This document shows positions 1-12,497 of a DNA stretch of 64,000 bases, piece after piece. A model generated the notes under the pieces. The model was not told the DNA's origin, made no database searches, and saw nothing but the letters and a program-made list of their open reading frames with translations. The position numbers and the translations under genes were made by a program. The stretch comes from Symsagittifera roscoffensis (lineage: Eukaryota; Xenacoelomorpha; Acoela; Convolutidae). Within the stretch, counting starts at the first letter, position 1. Each line of letters starts with the position of its first letter. The DNA is taken from positions 1,426,001 through 1,490,000 of the forward strand of contig NC_087062.1 in the NCBI RefSeq assembly GCF_963678635.1, written 5' to 3'.

Positions 1-480
1 GATTTCTACTTTAATACCAACTGAAGCAACTCACAGCCCATTAGATTTATTGAAAAAAACTCTTTTAGCCGTGACTTTTGAAAATGCATTAACTCATAAA
101 ATTGATCCATTTGAATAACCTGATAGTCTCATGCTCGAATTTGAAGTTATGAAAGATAGTAACCAATTCTTTTTATCTTAAACGAACTCGATTGGAGATT
201 GTAGCACGCATCGTACAAAATAATAGTAAAATCCTGCGAACTCATTTAACAGAGGCAGCAAAACGAGACACGCTATATTTGTCAAAAAATCCTTTTCAAA
301 TTTTTTTCCGAATGTACAATGTCATTGAATGGCGAAAAGTTTCAACAACACGTCGAGTTTTTATTCACGTGAGAGCGAGCGTGCATCGACATTCCATGTC
401 CGATCAAACAGAAAATTGCCAAGAACACACTATTGACTTAAATCTTTGCAAGGCAAATGCACAATCACCAGATTAAAGAG
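1..480 (+). other. Unrecognised short open frames
   Basis: Two adjacent open stretches on the plus strand are visible. One runs from base 2 to a TAA near 117. The other runs from about 192 to 476 (about 94 codons, basic, no ATG at its start). Neither resembles a family I know, and no convincing splice sites bound them. They may be chance frames, a decayed exon or a decayed repeat. Confidence 0.15.
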
Positions 481-639
481 GTTATCAATTATTGCGAGCT
501 TTTGAATTATAGATATAGAGGTTGTTTAGCTGCTTCTGCTTCTTCAAGATTTAATTTTGAAAAAAAAACAGCAATTTCATGATAATGAATGCATCTAATT
601 CCGATCAGTTTGGAAAAGACAGGAATTTCACGAAGAAAA

Positions 640-1890
640 TTATAAAAATATGAGACACTTTATCAAGGAAGAAAATACTTATGAAGAAAGCCAAATACTT
701 ATGAAAAAACCAATCGAACCTGAGAACTAGGTTTTATGTCGACTCTTTTCTGTTTATATTGCCAAGCTGGTAAATTCATCTAGATTTCCTATAGGTTTTA
801 AGGTTCATGATCATGATATGATGCGTTTTTTTAAACAGACGTTGTTTTAACTTTGTGATGTAATTATTTTGTATTCTAATGGATAACTTTTTTTTGAAAA
901 AATTTTTTGTTTAACTTCTAAATTTGAACAGTCTAAAAATTTCTTGCAAAAAGCATAATATTTTTGTCCCCGGATATAGTTTAATATCAAGTCCTTCATA
1001 AGACAAAACATGAGCATTCGGTTAAAGTTGCAAAAATTAACACGGCGTTTCTCGTCGCTATACTCTTCGGAAACGCCTTTCGCTGGTGTAGTCAAAAGTT
1101 TAATGAAAAACTTTAAAATCAAACTTTGAACTTATTTTACATAAAAAGTAAAAACGAAAGTCTTTGTTCTAACTCTAGAGGACCATACGCACTCATAATT
1201 AAACTATGAGGCAGTTTATCAAGGGAGGATTTCAAATGCTTATGAAAAAACCAATCCAATCTGAGAACTCGGTTTTATGTGGAATCTTTTTCATTTAGTT
1301 TGATCAAGTGGAAACTTCATCTAATTTCCCATAGTTTTGAAAATTAATTAGCATGATAAGATACGTTTTGTTAAACTTGCGTTTTAAAATTGCAATGTAC
1401 TGGGTTTGTTCTCTAATTTATATCTTTTTTTCCAAAAAATGTATTTTACATTGATTTTGAACAGTCTGAAAAAAACGCATAAAATTTTTGTACCCGGAAA
1501 ATTTTTCATATCAAATACTTCAAATTATGTTGCGTTTTGCTAACGATATGTTGTTTTAAATAGGTGATGTAATTAGTTTGTGTTTTAAGTTATATTGTTT
1601 TTCCAAACGTGTTTTTTTAACATCCAAGTTTGAACAGTCTAAAACGTTCAGAAAAATAAGCATAAAATTTTTGTCCCGAGAATTATTTTCAAATCAAATC
1701 CTTTAAACAATACAGGCATGGCCATTCTACTTAATGCGCAATAGATGCTCGTCGCCGGGAACGCCAAAGCTGGTGTAGTCATTTTTTTAATGAGAGTTTT
1801 TTAATATCAAAGCTTGAATTTCTTTTAATTGGTAACTTGAACAAACAAAGTACTTGTTCTATTTTTAGATGACCATACCCTCTCGTAATA
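640..1890. repeat. Diverged tandem array, three units
   Basis: Three head-to-tail units start near 640, 1205 and 1535. They share, in order, an ACTTATGAAAAAACCAATC segment (first two units), a TTTGAACAGTCT segment, GCATAA(A/T)ATTTTTGT, and a GGTGTAGTCA segment (first and third units). The middle unit is shorter and lacks the last block. Similarity is interrupted by many indels, so the array is old. No coding potential is visible. Confidence 0.6.
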
Positions 1891-3395
1891 ATCTCAATAA
1901 TTTTTGAAAACCCAGAAACCCTACACTATCCAATATATCATTAAAACGCTCAATGGTTACAGTAGTAATTAGGTCAGTTTGAGTTTGAATGGATCGAGTC
2001 TGTAAGGAAAAGCAAACTTGCGGCAATCTGTTTTGCATAGAAGCTCCATCATGGTCAAGGTTGTTAGCCGAGTTGTAGTTTCGTTCTTTCCATCAGTGAT
2101 AGATGATAATTGCTGCAGCCCACGATAAAATTCTTAAACGAAGAAAGAAGGCAAGGCACAAATAAAGTTCTTAGGTACATGTTCATATCTGCTTTACCAT
2201 AGTCTTTTGTCACTTCAGTGAGAAATTGCTTATGTAGCGAACCATTTTCAGAACATTGAGTACAAAAGTTGTTCTTAATAGAATGAACTGCAAATGTTTG
2301 TATTTGAATTGAGGATAGAAACATCGGGTTCATTGTTCAATTTTAAAAAAACTTGAATTTTCAATCAGAAATATTTTAACCTTTCTGAAAAATCTTCATA
2401 CATTGCTTCAATCAGGTACATTAAAAATCAAATTGATATAATTAGATCAAATTACAAAGTTTTTTTACTTAACACAAACGACAATTTTTTATCAGTAATC
2501 TGACAATTCTTTTATCAGTAATCTTCTTCATCGTCACTGTTTTTACTGTTGCTGTCTTTTTTGAGCCAGACTGGTTGTTTTGAAATATATCGTCATTTCT
2601 GAAGCCTATCGTTTACTGTTGTGGACTTCTTGAACAGCCCATCAACAAGACTTCTCCCATTTGAACAGCCCATCATCAATACAATCAAACTCTCTCGTCA
2701 ATAAAACAACTGATTAATGACATTTGAACAGCCCATCATCATTCTTTTTGAATAATTTAGTTGTTATGTATGTACCTGTTTTTTCAAAAATTTTGGTTCC
2801 TACCCCGACTATCCGTTTTTCTCCGGAAGAAAAATCACAAAATCTTCATAAAATCAGAATCACCTTCAAGCGTGTACATTGTTAAGTTGCGTTCAAATAT
2901 TTAACTGTTTTATGTATATCACTGCTCAAATTTGGTTTAATTATCGCTAGTCTGGGTTTAATTATTTTTATGGGACGCCTTAAACTTGAGTGGGACATTT
3001 TATTTATTTTTTTTGGGTAGAATTTTATAATTTTTAGTTACAGATGTCATTAGTACCTGATATGCATATACTAGGTCATAAGTTTTAATTAATTTGCCTG
3101 TTGGCGTACATGTATTTCCTTTGAAGTGAAACATTTAATAACACTTAGTCCTGGGGACATCATAAAAAGGCGTCGTGTGGTTCCTTTGAAGTACGGATCT
3201 TTGAAGCTTTCTCTGTTAAGCTTTCACATAACAGAAGAAAAAACAGTTTAAATCTGAGACGCACTTTGCTATTTTAAACCTACCAGCCACACCCAAGCAA
3301 TTGCTTGCTGATTTTTTTCTCTTGCTCATTTCCTCTTACGAAACTAGTTAAAACTCCTACATGAAGAAAAAAACATAACATATCTAAAACAAAAT
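1891..3395. other. Intergenic, no gene seen
   Basis: AT-rich sequence. A minus-strand open frame at 2064-2333 (89 codons) matches nothing I recognise. TTGAACAGCCCATCA-type words recur at 2630, 2661 and 2724. Confidence 0.4.
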
Positions 3396-4034
3396 GACAA
3401 ATACTATTCAATTTATTTCCTCGTCCGACAAAAAGAGAACACATAAGAAAATCATTTGCCATAGTACAACGACATAGAGAGAGGAAGCCATCACCAGTCA
3501 ATGACCTAACTTGGCGACTATCTAACAAAGAGTAGCAGGTGTGAACGAGGAAAAATCATACAACGCTACCGAACTAAGTCTTGGACCAGATTGACTTTCT
3601 TTGTCAGGTAACGAAAACGAATGTACAAGCGCTCAACAGTCTCCGTTTGGTACCCTGCTCTTGACAAAACGGACGTCAATGATGCGGCTTCTCTCGAGCA
3701 ATCACCACGAAAGATCCTGTTTCGGTAAGACTGTGATTCGATTCCTCTTTACGAGAACCAAGAGGGATGCAGTCGTGACTATGCGGAACGGAAGGCCTGT
3801 TGGGAGACTGAAGCAGCGATCTCTTCTCCAGCTGACTCAACTGTTCGGGTAGATGAAATGACTTCAGCGTTCGCCACAACTCCAGTTACCATGAGCAGAG
3901 GAAGCAGTTGGACAGAGAACTCGAATTCTGTTATCGACCTGTCAGTGACTCCAGACATCAATCAACGACACTCCAATTGCTGCATGCTATGCAAAAGAAA
4001 AGAAAATTCAGTTTCAGGAATCATAAAAAATTGA
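3396..4034 (+). pseudogene. Unrecognised coding-like stretch with five in-frame UAR stops
   Basis: This stretch is GC-richer than its surroundings. One plus-strand frame reads as protein-like sequence from about 3396 to a TGA at 4032-4034, for example SIPLYENQEGCSRDYAERK after 3735. The frame is broken by TAA 3444, TAG 3462, TAA 3507, TAA 3609 and TAA 3726. Every one could come from CAA or CAG by a single C-to-T change. The stops at 3609 and 3726 also lie inside donor-like words (CAG|GTAACG and TTCG|GTAAGA), so cryptic exon ends are an alternative. The C-terminal part is Ser/Thr-rich and ends with a CCMLCKRK cluster. I do not recognise the family. A decayed gene or several short exons are both possible. 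Confidence 0.35.
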
Positions 4035-5490
4035 ACTGTACTGTTTTTTTTTGCTTAGTTTGTGTTGAAAAGATTTTGAAAAAAATCAGTTCAAATGAAT
4101 TTAAAGTTAAATAAAAAAGTTTTTTTTTTAGAAATTCAGCAGTCAGCAAAATGTAAATCAACTATATAGCTTACAAGTAGTCCTAGTGCGTCAATTGAAT
4201 ATAGTATCAAATCCTTATAAAAATTGACCAATTTTTTTTTTTGAAAAAAAAAACATCTTTTTTTTGAAACTAGAATAGTCACTATCAAATTTTTGCTAAA
4301 ATTTACAAGTAGTAATTGTTCGAAACGAAAATTTATTGCTTCTGTAGGTTGCACGACTATAGGATAGCCATATTTTACACTTTATTGTTATGCTAAGATA
4401 TTTTGTTTGAAAGTGAAGCCACTTAGAAAGCGTTATTACTCGGACATCAAAAATTCAAAATAAAAAAAAAAACATTTTTTTTGAAAACGAATTAGAAGAT
4501 CATTTACAGTTGGTCAGTGCTTAGATGTACTTAGATCATTCAAGATTCTATGAAATACCTAGAACCAATTAAAATAAAATTATGATAATTGTGCTTTTTT
4601 GATTGATAAAAAAATTTCAAAAAATTTTTTGACCTCACTTGAGAAAAATGCAAAGAATATACGTTTTTTTGACAGTTCGGTATGAACATAAGTTTTACAA
4701 ATAGTTATATGAGTATATACATATTTCTGTGTGTTAATTGACTAGCTAGCTTACTAGGCTGAAATGAGGAAATGAGGAAATCATGCAGTTATACATGTTC
4801 CAGAGCCTCTGTGTACCTCTTTAAATTTTATTGAAATGATATCAATCATTAAACATCAAATTTTTTATATTTTGTTTTTGCTTTTTTGCTTCAAAATTGG
4901 ATTTATATAAATTATGAACTTTTTTCGTGATGTTTTGATGTCGCTATGAAAAAACCAGATGATTAGTTGAACGCTCAAAATGACTGCCTTACGACAGGGT
5001 AACAAAACTGTGCTCCAGGATCGGTGATTAAAAACTTTTTATCAATGAGTTAGAGACTATACGCTCGTTATAACTCCAACGAAAAACGTTTTTTAAGACT
5101 TTTCGCATCGTTTAAATAATTTTCATAACCATTTAGCCTCTGGTGCCTGATTCATTGTCGGGTTGGAATTCGCTTCTTGTTCAGGTTTTGGAAGTGATTT
5201 AAAGAAGACTGGGGGAAGAAAAAAAAAGAGAGTCGCTATAATAGGAAGTTGAAAAAGCTAATTCTCTAACTATAAAATTGTTTATTTTTCTGCAGCGAAA
5301 TCATTCCAAGTCTAGCACGACTGATCTTTTCTTGAACGTTCTGACAATTAATGGAAACTTGTTCTTGCCAGTTTATTATATGAACAGAAAAAAGTACCAC
5401 TCAAGTGACCAATCAGGTTGTTGTTACAGTTACGGGGTGTTATATAACAGTAGGTAGGATCAGTATTGCAAAGTTCGTGAACGAACCCCG
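4035..5490. other. Intergenic, no gene seen
   Basis: AT-rich with many poly-A/poly-T runs (4100-4650). No coding, RNA gene or repeat end was identified. Confidence 0.4.
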
Positions 5491-5499
5491 CCGCTGCAT

Positions 5500-7895
5500 C
5501 GTTTAAAATTGCATGCTTCTTAATATTTTTAAATTAATCAAATAATGAAGAACTCTCTTTGCCAATTAAACCTCCAATTATCTAGGTTTAAAAGCATCCT
5601 TATAGTTTATATCGCTTTTACTAGAAAAGTAAAACAGAGAACATGCAGCTATAAAAATTATTTTCGGCGGCTATAACTTTCGTGATAGAATTTTTCACAG
5701 TCAACTAAACCTCTTGAATGATTTCTAAAACCATTGAGGTAACACTATACTTTTCCAATTTCATTTTGTATATTTTTCCAACACTTCTTCGACGTGCTGA
5801 AACTCAAGCCAGTTGAAATAAAAGTAACCATGCAGAATTCAACTTCTGAGTTTTAATATAGAAAAATTCAAAACATCAATTTGATTTATCTTTTATGCAA
5901 ATACATCAAACAGTTTCTCTAAGCGTGGTCAGCACACTCAGTCGTTAGTATTTTTTTATTTTGGCTTAATGTTTTTCAATACTGAACAATTTTGTAAACA
6001 ATTTTCGAGTTTTGTTTAATTTTTTGCACGAATTGATAGTCAAAGCAGTTCCATTTTTTATCTGACCTGTTTGACAGAAGTATCTTCCGAGTGAGGTTAT
6101 TGTGCAAGTTTTCAGGTCCCCTGCTTACCTAGGAGCTCAATTTTTCCATAATGTTTAGCTTTAACAGATTTTGAAAAATCGGTTCACTCTGTATTCGGAT
6201 CATTCATACGTTCATCCAACAAAGGAAAAAGCCCACTGCTAGCTACACTTTAAGTACGCGTCATAAAACTCACCACTACTCGTAACACCACCACTCATAC
6301 CCGTTAAACATCATTAAACTATTTACAAGGGCGATAGTCAGGTTTTTCTATTAATTTCTCGCTGTTTCAATCAGTAGAAAGCTTCTCCGCTTATAAATTA
6401 ATCAATTCAGTATACAAAACAAGTAATTTTTGAATCAGTCACATAATTGTCCAATGAAGAATTGTTTATGCCAAAAGACCTCCAAAAGTTAAAAAGCATC
6501 ATCAAATTTTATACTGTTTATACTGGAAAAGTAGAAGAGAGAACTGGTAGCTAGAAAATGATTTCGGCGGGCAGAATTTTCCGGATAGTTTTTTTACAGT
6601 CATCTAAATCTCTGGAGTGATTTCCAAGTCCGTTGAAGTAATTCTACTATTTTCAAAATTCATTTTGTACTTTTTTTCTTAATTTGAACAAACGTATGAA
6701 TGATTCGATTAGAGAACAAATCGAATTTAGCCTTTCATTATTTCAATGTCCAAAATGTTTTCGATTTTCTTCGTTTTATAGCTTTTTCACCGGCTAAAAT
6801 CGATTTACCCTGTATTCGAACCATTCATACGTTCATTCAAAATAAGGTAACAGCCCACGGCTAGCAATAATTTAAGGGCGCTGCCTAAAACTCACGATGA
6901 TTCAGGACACCACCACTCATACACGCTCGATAGTCAAACATTTACAAGCGCGATAGAAACTTATTTCTATCAATCTCTTGCTGTTTCAATCAGTAGAAAG
7001 CTTTTCTGCTGATAAATTATTCACTGCCGAGGACGAAAAATGTGATTTTTGAATCAATCAGTTAATAGTCCAATGAAGAATTGTCTATGCCAATAAGGCC
7101 TTCAGTAGTCTAAGTTTAATAGACCCATCTTAGTTTATATAATATTTACTAGAAAAGTAGAAGAAAGAACATGCAATTAGAAAATAATTTCGGCGGATTT
7201 AGAAAATAATTTTCCGGATAGGTTTTTCCACAGTCAACTAAAGCTCTTGAAAGATTTCCAAGTCCGTTGAAGTAACCCTAGAACTTTCAAATTTCATTTT
7301 GTATTTTTTTCAACACTTCGACGTGCTGAGATTCAAGCCGGTTGAAATAAAAAGTAACCCTGAAGAATTCAGTTTTTGAGTTTTGTTATAGAACAAATTC
7401 AAAACATAAATTTGACTTATCTTTTATTCGAATAACTCATAAATTTTGTCTAAACGTGGTCAACTTACTCAGTCGTCAGTATTTCCCGGCTTAAAATTTG
7501 TCAATGCTGATGAATTTTGTGAACAGAAATCAATTTTTGTTCCAACTTTTCACGAATTTTTAGACAAAGCAATTTCACTATTTATTCAACCTGTTTGCAA
7601 GTAATATCCTCTGAGTGAGGTAATTGAACAAGTTTTCAGGTCCCCTACATACCTAGTAGCCCAATTTTTTCATAATGTTTAAGTTTAACCGATTTTGAAA
7701 AACTTTTATTTTTCAAATTTCAAAATATTTTTTATCTTCTTGTTTTATAGCTTTTTTTCCACCTAAAGTTGGTTTACCCTGTATTCGAAATTTTCTTACG
7801 TTCATTAAAAATAAGGAAATAGCCCGCTGCTAGCTATAAGTTAACTACGCTGCATATAACTCACGGTTATTCATAACACCCAGTTATTCATAACA
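5500..7895. repeat. Diverged tandem array, about three units of 0.6-0.95 kb
   Basis: Units begin near 5510, 6430 and 7040. Each has a TTTCGGCGG segment, CAGTC(A)TCTAAA-type words, an ATTTCATTTTGTA segment, then CATACGTTCAT followed by AGCCC(A/G)C(T/G)GCTAGC. Between units lies TGTTTCAATCAGTAGAAAGC. The middle unit lacks the block with GACGTGCTGA and GTGGTCA that the other two share. Nothing coding is visible. Confidence 0.65.
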
Positions 7896-8765
7896 CGGTT
7901 ATTCATAGATGAACTCAAAACGAAGATTTTCTACTGGCCTCCAGAAAAATGGCAGCGGAAATATTGTAAAACAAGTTTTATGGATTTTATCAATTTTTAT
8001 GCTTTGATCAAACTAACGGACAGTTTTTGTAAAGAAGACTGAATCAATAGTAATCCTCGAAGTTTTAAGAAAATTTTTAACAGTCAGGTAGCGGGCTGAG
8101 TTGATCTGAAGAGACAACATCTTTTTTAAAATCCTGTTTTCAGACATTTGAGAATAACGTTACCATCAATCACGAATAATACTATAAATTTGTAAAAAGT
8201 TGTGCAAAAATTCAACAATATAGATAACTTATCATTGAATGAGCGCCAACGTGAGCAAGCGCAGAAGGAATTTCAACCTGTTGAAGCGCCGCTAAGAAGT
8301 TTCCATTCAATACCATCTTCTATGGACCGTATTGGTTAATCTATGTACCATCTATTCAGAAAAAATTTATAAACTGAAACAAAAACTGAAATTTCGAACT
8401 CTTAAAATTTACTTATCGTGCATCTCATTAACTTTATTTTTAAAGACTTAATACGAGCAAAAAAGAGAGAAAAAAATTCAGACTTGATAAACATTTCTTT
8501 TTTGATTGCTTTTTTCATTTGATTTGATGTCATTTTTTCGGGTGTACGCTTTCTGCAGCAGTGATTTGTCTAATTCTTGTTGTTCCGATTTTTGATACGA
8601 AAGTAACGGACTATTTGTGCTCGGGGTTGGTTTTTTTTCTTCAGACAAATTTCGACTTTCTAACTAGCCATTTTTGACGGAATTTTTTAATATCATTCGA
8701 AAGCTATTGTTGTCTTGAGCTAAAACTTGAAAAAACATTTCACCTGTGATCATTTTTCGTAAAGT
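7896..8765. other. Intergenic, no gene seen
   Basis: AT-rich sequence without recognised features. Confidence 0.35.
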
Positions 8766-8769
8766 TAAG

Positions 8770-9130
8770 GGGGTTTAACGATTGCCATTTTGGCCAATTT
8801 GGGACAATTAACGCGCGATATATTTCGCGCTATTAACGCAAAGCGTAAGCGGAGATTTAATCCGTCTTATAAGTCGTACCAAACTGGTTGAAAGGAGCTT
8901 ATTTGTCATAATTGATTTGTTACAAGGAGCGAAATCTATCATTTTGTACTTTATATGGCGTGTGGGGGATGATTTTCATAAAAAATTTCAAATTTTAGAA
9001 AAACAATTTTTCATTTCGTTTTATTTCATTTATTTTTTTAATGTTATTACTGCTCCATACTCCTTAAAAGGCAGTCGGAAAATTCAGCAGTCTGATACGA
9101 GCAGTCTTGTTTTGATATAAAATTGTTCAC
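8770..9130 (-). repeat. Dispersed repeat family R, copy 1 (internally deleted)
   Basis: Its reverse complement matches the two ends of the longer copy at 34790-35850. Shared landmarks are GTAACAAATCAATTATG, GATTAAATCTCCGCT and GCGTTAATAG at one end, and GACTGCTCGTATCAG with CCGACTGCCT at the other. The roughly 700-bp middle of the longer copy is missing here. No open frame of the repeat is recognisable. Confidence 0.6.
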
Positions 9131-9980
9131 TTTGCCGTTTTCATGTTCTCGTCTTAATACTTTAGAGAGTATTTTCAGTGTTAAATACTCTCTATAGAAG
9201 ACACCGAGAAATAGTACACAAATCTAAGCCAGGAGATCGAAACTTCAGCGAAAAAACGCTCTTCCGGAAAATTTGAACCAGCCATTCTAATCATTATAGT
9301 CCGAATTCAAAATAACGAAACATTGGAAGGACATTGTAAGATATTTATTGCTATCTCAAATAGGAAGACAACTCGTAAACCAGAAATATCCCACGAGCAA
9401 AAAACGAGCGAAGCATCATAATACCAAACCATTACAAGTATGTCCACCAAAAAACTCATGTAGGTTCAATTTCAGCGTCATCAGCGGCAGAGGATTTGTC
9501 TCAACCAAGAATTGTGTTTCGAAATAGAAAACCAAAAGAAAAATAGAGGTGAAAAAAACATCACAAAATTAGTTTGCCAATTCCAAAATTGGAGAAGCAT
9601 ACTGATCCGTATCAGTTGGGCTAGAAAAGTTAACACCAGGGTTGAATTAGTTATTTCGATTTTTCAGAAAAAAAGCTGAAACGTAGAAAAGATAAATCAT
9701 TAAATATTATACTCGTCATTTTTTGCGGGACCTCTGTTTAAATCTGAAGTGCGTTATTTTGATGTGGCTATAAGAAAAAGCAATAGAAGGAGATAATCGA
9801 ATTGAGTGAGTAACACTAGAATAACCGTGTATGTGGTGATATTTTTGTTAAATGAAAAAAACTATCTTACTAGGACTACGATTGTCTTCATTAACTTCAT
9901 CAGATTGATGTTTTGTTAGAATAAACTTTATTTTGATCGCTCGGTTTTATAAAATTTGTTTATTATAATTACCCTTACCA
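9131..9980. other. Intergenic, no gene seen
   Basis: No coding or repeat structure that I can support. Confidence 0.35.
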
Positions 9981-9984
9981 ATGA

Positions 9985-10800
9985 CCACACAGCCGATTAT
10001 AATCTTTTCCTTCCATTATTTGAAGAAATTAAATCTATAATAATCCATTTAAATTCTTTTATAATGGATTATAATGGATAATAATCTCCATTATTTTTTC
10101 CAAATTTTCTGTAAAATATGCAGCTTTCTCTTCAATACCGGAATAGCCTATTTGATTTCTAAATTGTTTTATTTTTACAAAATCTTATCCCTCACACTTT
10201 AATTCCAACTCTTCTCAATTTTAACACCCAAGTTCAACACGCCCAAATTAATTTGCACCCATCCCCCCGCATTGATACGCACACCTACCACCCCACCCCC
10301 TCCCCCTCACATACCCCCTCCCCATTAGTTTTTTTTTTTTTGGGGGGGGGGGGGTGAGTAGGGCGTAAAGGTTTGCAGGAGGGGGAGGTTAAACGTGTGT
10401 GGGAGTCTTCACGTATTTTCAAGGTGTTTTCAGTTATTTTTACGGTAAGTGGTGGAAATAAAGGTTAATGACGAGAGAGGGGAGGTTGTGGTAAGTGAAG
10501 TAAGAATGGTAGGAGTTAATGTGAAGTGTTCAGGGGGGAAACAAAAAAAGAACAAACAATCTGGATTTCTACTGTAGCCAAACGTAAAACACGGGCGATT
10601 TTAAGGTTCGATTTACTTTCAAGGTTTTTTTGCAAAGTTCGTATTTTAATTCGTAATTATTCGTATTATTATTGCAAAGTTCTATTATAATTCATTACAA
10701 TCCATTATAAGCGATTATATATAGAAGAAAGTGATCTCCATTTTAATTGCTTTATAATCATTAAATAATCCCTTTAATGGATTATTTTCGAGTTTCATGG
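9985..10800. repeat. C/G-tract element family P, copy 1
   Basis: The flanks are made of ATAATGGATTATAATGGAT-type words (10040-10090 and 10680-10790). The centre has a C-rich tract (10255-10325) followed by a T run and a G run (about 10328-10353) and G-rich sequence. This is the layout of the copy at 51801-52943. The inverted repeat that ends that copy is not visible here. Confidence 0.5.
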
Positions 10801-10854
10801 AGACAGACCATGAAAAATTATGACAATCGATTAATATCTATGGGACCTCATTGC

Positions 10855-11216
10855 GAGATAGAGTTTCAGAGACTTCGGGCGCTTCCCCCTTCCTCGTGGA
10901 TTTGAACCTTGCCTACTCAAAAGGGTCCCCCTTTGGTACTATTTTAAGACATCCATTTTAAGCTGACCAAATCTAAATTTTTCTAAGTGCGTCTTTGGCC
11001 AATATTTACTAATCAAGATGGGGGAGTGCGCGCCAAAAAAGACGCAATTTTGTTCAATTTTTTTTAAAATTTGCGTGCACAATTTTCCGTCAAAATAGGT
11101 CTTAAAGTAATTTGGGAGCGCTGGTAAAATCAATTTGGTCGTCTTAAAAAAATGTAGACAAATTGTAGGAAATGTTTTCCTTTTCTCGAGAAAATCCTAG
11201 TTTTTCCCTGATAACA
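10855..11216. mobile_element. hAT-like MITE, family H copy 1 (degraded)
   Basis: It shares internal blocks with copies at 51382, 58973 and 61976: AAAGGGTCC, GCCAATAT, GCGCGCCAAAAAA and CTCGAGAAAATCCTAG. Its right end (CCTAGTTTTTCCCTG) is a decayed form of the family terminus CCTAGATTCGCCCCTG. Its left terminus is poorly preserved. Short open frames inside are by-products. Confidence 0.6.
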
Positions 11217-11863
11217 GAAAAAAAACTCTTCAGAGCATGACTACGCAAACTTTGCTCCCCTCAGAGATTTTGACTTCATGGAACAGTTCAAATATAACTT
11301 TAAATTGAACAATTCTACTCTATAGTGACTAACAGGTGCAAACAGGTTAGAAAACAGTATAAGGCAATGATAACGACTATTTTGTTCAGGGCGGGCTCAA
11401 GAGTTTCTCAAGAGAACGGATTTTAGAAATTTTGTGCCTATTTTGGTAGTGAGAAGGGCGAATGCTTGAAGTAAGGGCATCTGATCCAACCCTACAAAAA
11501 TTGGCATCTGATACCATTAGCTCGTCGTATCTATAGTCGAAAATCTTCGTGATCATCCGATGATATTATCAATCCGTATTTATATTTGGAATTTTTTTAG
11601 TTTTTGTCGTTTCACATTAGTTGCTGTCTCGTAACTGATCGAGGTAATAAATTAAGACCGTCAGAAGGGGATTCACTTTGATAAACCTCCTATGCGAAAA
11701 CTTTATAATATTTTCATATTTTATCACAGTCAGCCGAACAAAACAAGAAGAAGTTTAAATAGAAATCAGTTGATGTGTCCCAAAAACTGAAAAGTTTTGG
11801 AGAAATTTTTGAACTACTGAGAATTTGTTGAGTTTACTACTCGATATAACTGGAGCACTAAAG
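11217..11863. other. 3' flank of the ceramidase gene
   Basis: The gene reads leftward into this stretch, so its 3' UTR should lie here. I see no clean AATAAA on the minus strand close to the stop. No other gene is visible. Confidence 0.35.
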
Positions 11864-12305
11864 CTAACTGATTGATAGGTACTGATACGAAAAGTATCCC
11901 AAATTTTGAGGGAATTTTCTCAATTTGATCGTCATTTGATTGAACTTTGAAGAACTCTCAAGGTCGAGATAGACACTCAAATTGAGAGAGTGACAACATC
12001 CTATGGAGGATAGGATGTGCCAGGTAGCATGGAGATATGGAATGTTCCAGGCGAGAAGGGTGGTGCAAATTGTCTGGTCTGCGATCCAGACGAGGAAAGC
12101 GAGTATCCACACCCCCATACAGCCGTAGTACATGTGTGTGAGCATTTGGGGAGGGGGTGATTTGCGAGTGAAGTATGCGATTGTCATGCCAGTGTATTGT
12201 GGGAGGGAGATGGCGCAGAGGGCGAAGTGGTTCACTACTGGGTAGGTGTGACACAGACAGGTGCTGATTAGAGCCAGACTGCAGAAAAACACAGCCAGGT
12301 GTGAT
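11864..12305 (-). CDS. Alkaline ceramidase, last exon
   Basis: This 442-nt exon encodes 146 residues, then TAG. It is the C-terminal part of an alkaline ceramidase, the multi-pass endoplasmic reticulum/Golgi membrane enzyme that hydrolyses ceramide to sphingosine and fatty acid. The key motif is IPYLHATWHILSS, whose two histidines match the zinc ligands of the HxxxH motif (H217/H221 in human ACER3). Upstream are three hydrophobic helices and a conserved W-I-A-D-Q-T-I-C block. The tail IKLRKFPQN matches the IKFWP segment of ACER1/ACER2, so it resembles those more than ACER3. The acceptor (CATTTTAG) ends at 12306. The exon starts with one base that completes an AG from the preceding exon to give Arg, so the phases fit. 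Confidence 0.93.
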
Positions 12306-12497
12306 CTAAAATGAGTCATCAACGCCTTATAGACTCTAGGTTCTCATTAATATTCAACAAATATTATAATAATTAAAGGTTATAACAAATAATAAATAAT
12401 TCATTTGGGAAACCCTTGTTTAAAATCCTCTTGGTATCTATATGTAAATAGCTCTGCGAGATAGCATAACGTCATATTAATAACAAGAAGAGCTATA

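Noticed and set aside
3396-4034. Use of a variant genetic code with UAR as Gln
   Set aside because: The ceramidase gene ends in TAG and the retrotransposon ORFs in TAA at natural positions. Decay or introns explain the stops more simply.
11958-12254. Arg/Pro/His-rich minus-strand frame overlapping the ceramidase last exon
   Set aside because: Alternative frame of a well-supported exon with no independent evidence.
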